DNA from: Cyanobacteria bacterium M_surface_7_m2_040
GTDB lineage: Bacteria > Cyanobacteriota > Cyanobacteriia > PCC-6307 > Cyanobiaceae
Assembly (NCBI GenBank): GCA_016882555.1
Contig: VGPQ01000045.1
Span: forward strand, 1 to 8,481
DNA: 8,481 bases
Direction: 5' to 3'
The position numbers and the translations under genes were made by a program. Below are positions 7,047 through 8,481 of the stretch, one piece after another. Within the stretch, counting starts at the first letter, position 1; every line of letters begins with the position of its first letter. The notes beneath the pieces were generated by a model. That model ran no database searches, was not told the origin of the DNA, and saw only the letters and a program-made list of their open reading frames with translations.

Positions 7047-7067
7047 CCATTTTCGCAGCAAAAATGG
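7047..7067 (+). repeat. Inverted repeat CCATTTT/AAAATGG covering the ATPase start codon
   Basis: CCATTTT (7047-7053) and AAAATGG (7061-7067) are perfect complements around a seven-base spacer. The ATG at 7064-7066 lies wholly in the right arm. As RNA this would be a seven-pair stem that hides the start codon. As DNA it is an AT-rich operator-like palindrome in GC-rich surroundings. The gene has no Shine-Dalgarno upstream, so stem opening could matter for translation. Confidence 0.5.
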
Positions 7068-8200
7068 CGGTTCTAGGTCGATTTTTGCAGCCTCCTGCGG
7101 GCAGCTTCTTTCTGTTCGGCCCCCGCGGCACGGGCAAGTCGACCTGGCTGGCGCAAGTGTTTGACGGCGCGCTGCGGCTGGATCTCCTGGCCCCGGAGGT
7201 GTTGCGGGCCTATCAGGCCCGGCCCGAACGGCTGCGACAGCGCATCGCCGCAGAACCGGGCATCAGCACGGTGGTGATCGATGAGATCCAGAAGGCTCCG
7301 CAGCTGCTCGATGTGGTGCACGCCCTAGTGGAAGAGCGAACCGATCTGCGGTTTGTGCTGACCGGCTCCAGCGCGCGCAAGCTGCGTCGGGGCGCGGCCA
7401 ATCTGCTGGGGGGGCGTCTGGTGGCGGCCCAGATGCCGCCCTTCATGGCCGCCGAGCTGGGCACCGCCTTTGATCTGCAACGCGCCTTGCGCATCGGGCT
7501 GGTGCCGCTGGTGTGGCAGGCGCCGGATCCAGAGGCCACCCTGGCGGCCTACGCCGGGCTGTATCTGCAGGAAGAGGTGCAGGCCGAAGCACTGGTGCGG
7601 CAGGTGGGCGATTTTGCCCGTTTTCTCGAGGCGATCAGCTTCTCCCAGGCAAGCCAGCTGAATCTGGCCGCCCTGGCGCGTGAGACCGAGATTCCGCGCA
7701 AGCGGGCCGAGGCCTATCTCGACATTCTGGAAGACCTGCTGTTGGCCTTTCGCTTGCCGGTGTTTCAACGGCGGGCCCAGCGTCAGCTGGTGCAGCACCA
7801 GAAGCTGTATTTCTTCGATGCCGGCGTGTTCCGCTCCTTGCGCCCGCGTGGTCCGCTCGATGCGCCCGCCGAGATCGATGGCCTGGCGCTCGAGGGGTTG
7901 GTGGCGCAGCATCTGCGTGCGCTGTGCCAGCTGCGGCCCGGGGGAGCGAGTTTGCAGTTCTGGCGCACCCGCAGCGGGCTCGAGGTCGATTTTGTGGTCT
8001 ACGGCCCTGATCTGTTCTGGGCCATCGAGGTGAAGCGCAGCCACCGCATCGACCGCCGCGATCTCAAGGGGCTCAAGGCCTTTGCCGCCGACTACCCCGA
8101 AGCCGATTGCCTGCTGCTGTCGCTGTGCCCGGAGCCCCTGGTGATCGACGGCATCCGCTGCGAACCGCTCGAGCCCTGGCTGAAACAGCTCAGACCTTGA
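7064..8200 (+). CDS. AAA_14/DUF4143 ATPase with C-terminal PD-(D/E)xK-like domain
   Basis: This 378-residue protein belongs to a widespread bacterial and archaeal family of P-loop ATPases whose physiological role is not settled. The N-terminus holds Walker A GPRGTGKST (19-27), Walker B VVIDEIQK (70-77) and a sensor-type segment FVLTGSSARKLRRG (97-110). A winged-helix-like middle (about 185-260) includes LARETEIPRKRAEAYLDILE and KLYFFDAGVFRSL, typical of DUF4143. The C-terminal part has the family's nuclease-fold signature: Glu277 in LEGLVAQHL, then GLEVDF (Asp309) and AIEVKRS (Glu322, Lys324). That is the restriction-endonuclease-like E...D...ExK pattern. Nuclease activity has not been inferred beyond this. 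ATG at 7064 fits the usual short lead before the P-loop. It follows the response regulator by 90 bases and meets a VapC-type gene tail to tail six bases past its stop. These genes are often sporadically distributed, so transfer is possible. Confidence 0.93.
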   Translation: MAVLGRFLQPPAGSFFLFGPRGTGKSTWLAQVFDGALRLDLLAPEVLRAYQARPERLRQRIAAEPGISTVVIDEIQKAPQLLDVVHALVEERTDLRFVLTGSSARKLRRGAANLLGGRLVAAQMPPFMAAELGTAFDLQRALRIGLVPLVWQAPDPEATLAAYAGLYLQEEVQAEALVRQVGDFARFLEAISFSQASQLNLAALARETEIPRKRAEAYLDILEDLLLAFRLPVFQRRAQRQLVQHQKLYFFDAGVFRSLRPRGPLDAPAEIDGLALEGLVAQHLRALCQLRPGGASLQFWRTRSGLEVDFVVYGPDLFWAIEVKRSHRIDRRDLKGLKAFAADYPEADCLLLSLCPEPLVIDGIRCEPLEPWLKQLRP

Positions 8201-8206
8201 CGATGG

Positions 8207-8481
8207 CTATGCAAGCAATAAACATTGCAGGCCCTGAGACTCGAACTGCAGGACGTCCCGATCCAGGGACAACAACGTCCAACCTCCTGTGATCGCTACA
8301 GCAGCCAGATAAGCGTCCATCCACAGCTTCGGGGCCGCCTTGCTGATCGCGCCAAGCCGTGCCCAGCACTCCATCACACTGGGAGGTTCCTCAATCAAGG
8401 CGACCTGGGGCAACGCCATCAGGGCCTCAAGCGCTTGCAGAGCATCACGGTTGGTGAGCCGAGAGACGTCATAGGCAGCAG
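8207..8481 (-). CDS. VapC-family PIN-domain toxin, C-terminal part (5' end outside window)
   Basis: The minus strand is open from the right edge to a TAG at 8207-8209, giving 90 C-terminal residues. The pattern matches a common VapC subgroup: a VSRLTN stretch, an alanine/leucine helix ALQALEALMAL, EEPPSVMECWARL, then APKLWMDAYLAAVAI with the conserved Asp55 of the PIN active site, and LLSLDRDVLQF with Asp73/Asp75, ending in LQCLLLA. VapC proteins are metal-dependent RNases that cleave tRNA or rRNA and are held in check by a VapB partner. The first acidic residues and any vapB gene would lie to the right, outside the window, so activity and pairing cannot be judged. An internal ATG at 8419 is not the start, since conserved sequence continues upstream of it. 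The stop is six bases from that of the convergent ATPase gene. Confidence 0.85.
   Translation of the reverse strand, partial: AAYDVSRLTNRDALQALEALMALPQVALIEEPPSVMECWARLGAISKAAPKLWMDAYLAAVAITGGWTLLSLDRDVLQFESQGLQCLLLA

Noticed and set aside
7325..8044. 239-codon open frame antisense to the ATPase gene
   Set aside because: It is a mirror of the DUF4143 coding sequence, with no motif and shadow-like composition.

Overview
The window looks like a chromosomal segment from a GC-rich picocyanobacterium (Synechococcus/Cyanobium type). The best evidence is the C-terminus of chlorophyll synthase ChlG at the left edge. High third-position GC, dense packing with overlapping genes and few clear Shine-Dalgarno sites agree with this. 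The lineage is inferred from gene content and composition, not from a search.

Left half (1-4813), housekeeping genes. The 3' end of chlG is followed after one base by a class A penicillin-binding protein on the same strand (212-2302). This meets rsmB (16S rRNA m5C methyltransferase, minus strand, 2299-3777) tail to tail, and their stop codons overlap. Upstream of rsmB on the minus strand, and overlapping it by 23 bases, is a short alkyltransferase-like protein gene (PWHR motif in place of PCHR). Its 5' end seems to be in the wrong frame relative to the only good ATG. Divergent from it is trmH (tRNA Gm18 methyltransferase, 4124-4813). A five-copy hexamer repeat inside rsmB encodes a Gln-Asp tract.

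Middle (4773-5976), minus strand. A small membrane protein of unknown function overlaps the trmH 3' end by 41 bases. Upstream of it is a DppC/OppC-type ABC permease with no transporter partner genes in view.

Right half (5977-8481). A 175-base or longer intergenic region holds an imperfect direct repeat and a short perfect inverted repeat. It lies between the permease and an OmpR-type response regulator that has no kinase beside it. Next is an AAA_14/DUF4143 ATPase with a C-terminal PD-(D/E)xK-like motif. Its start codon sits in one arm of an inverted repeat. Six bases past its stop, a VapC-type PIN-domain gene enters from the other strand and runs off the right edge. This last part is the most accessory-like section.

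The left genes cover envelope synthesis and RNA modification, the middle genes membrane transport, and the right genes regulation and a possible toxin-antitoxin or mobile-gene neighbourhood. I found no CRISPR array, tRNA, rRNA or insertion sequence, and no convincing new multi-gene system. The points most worth checking are the displaced alkyltransferase-like start, the start-codon inverted repeat of the ATPase, and the ATPase/VapC pair.
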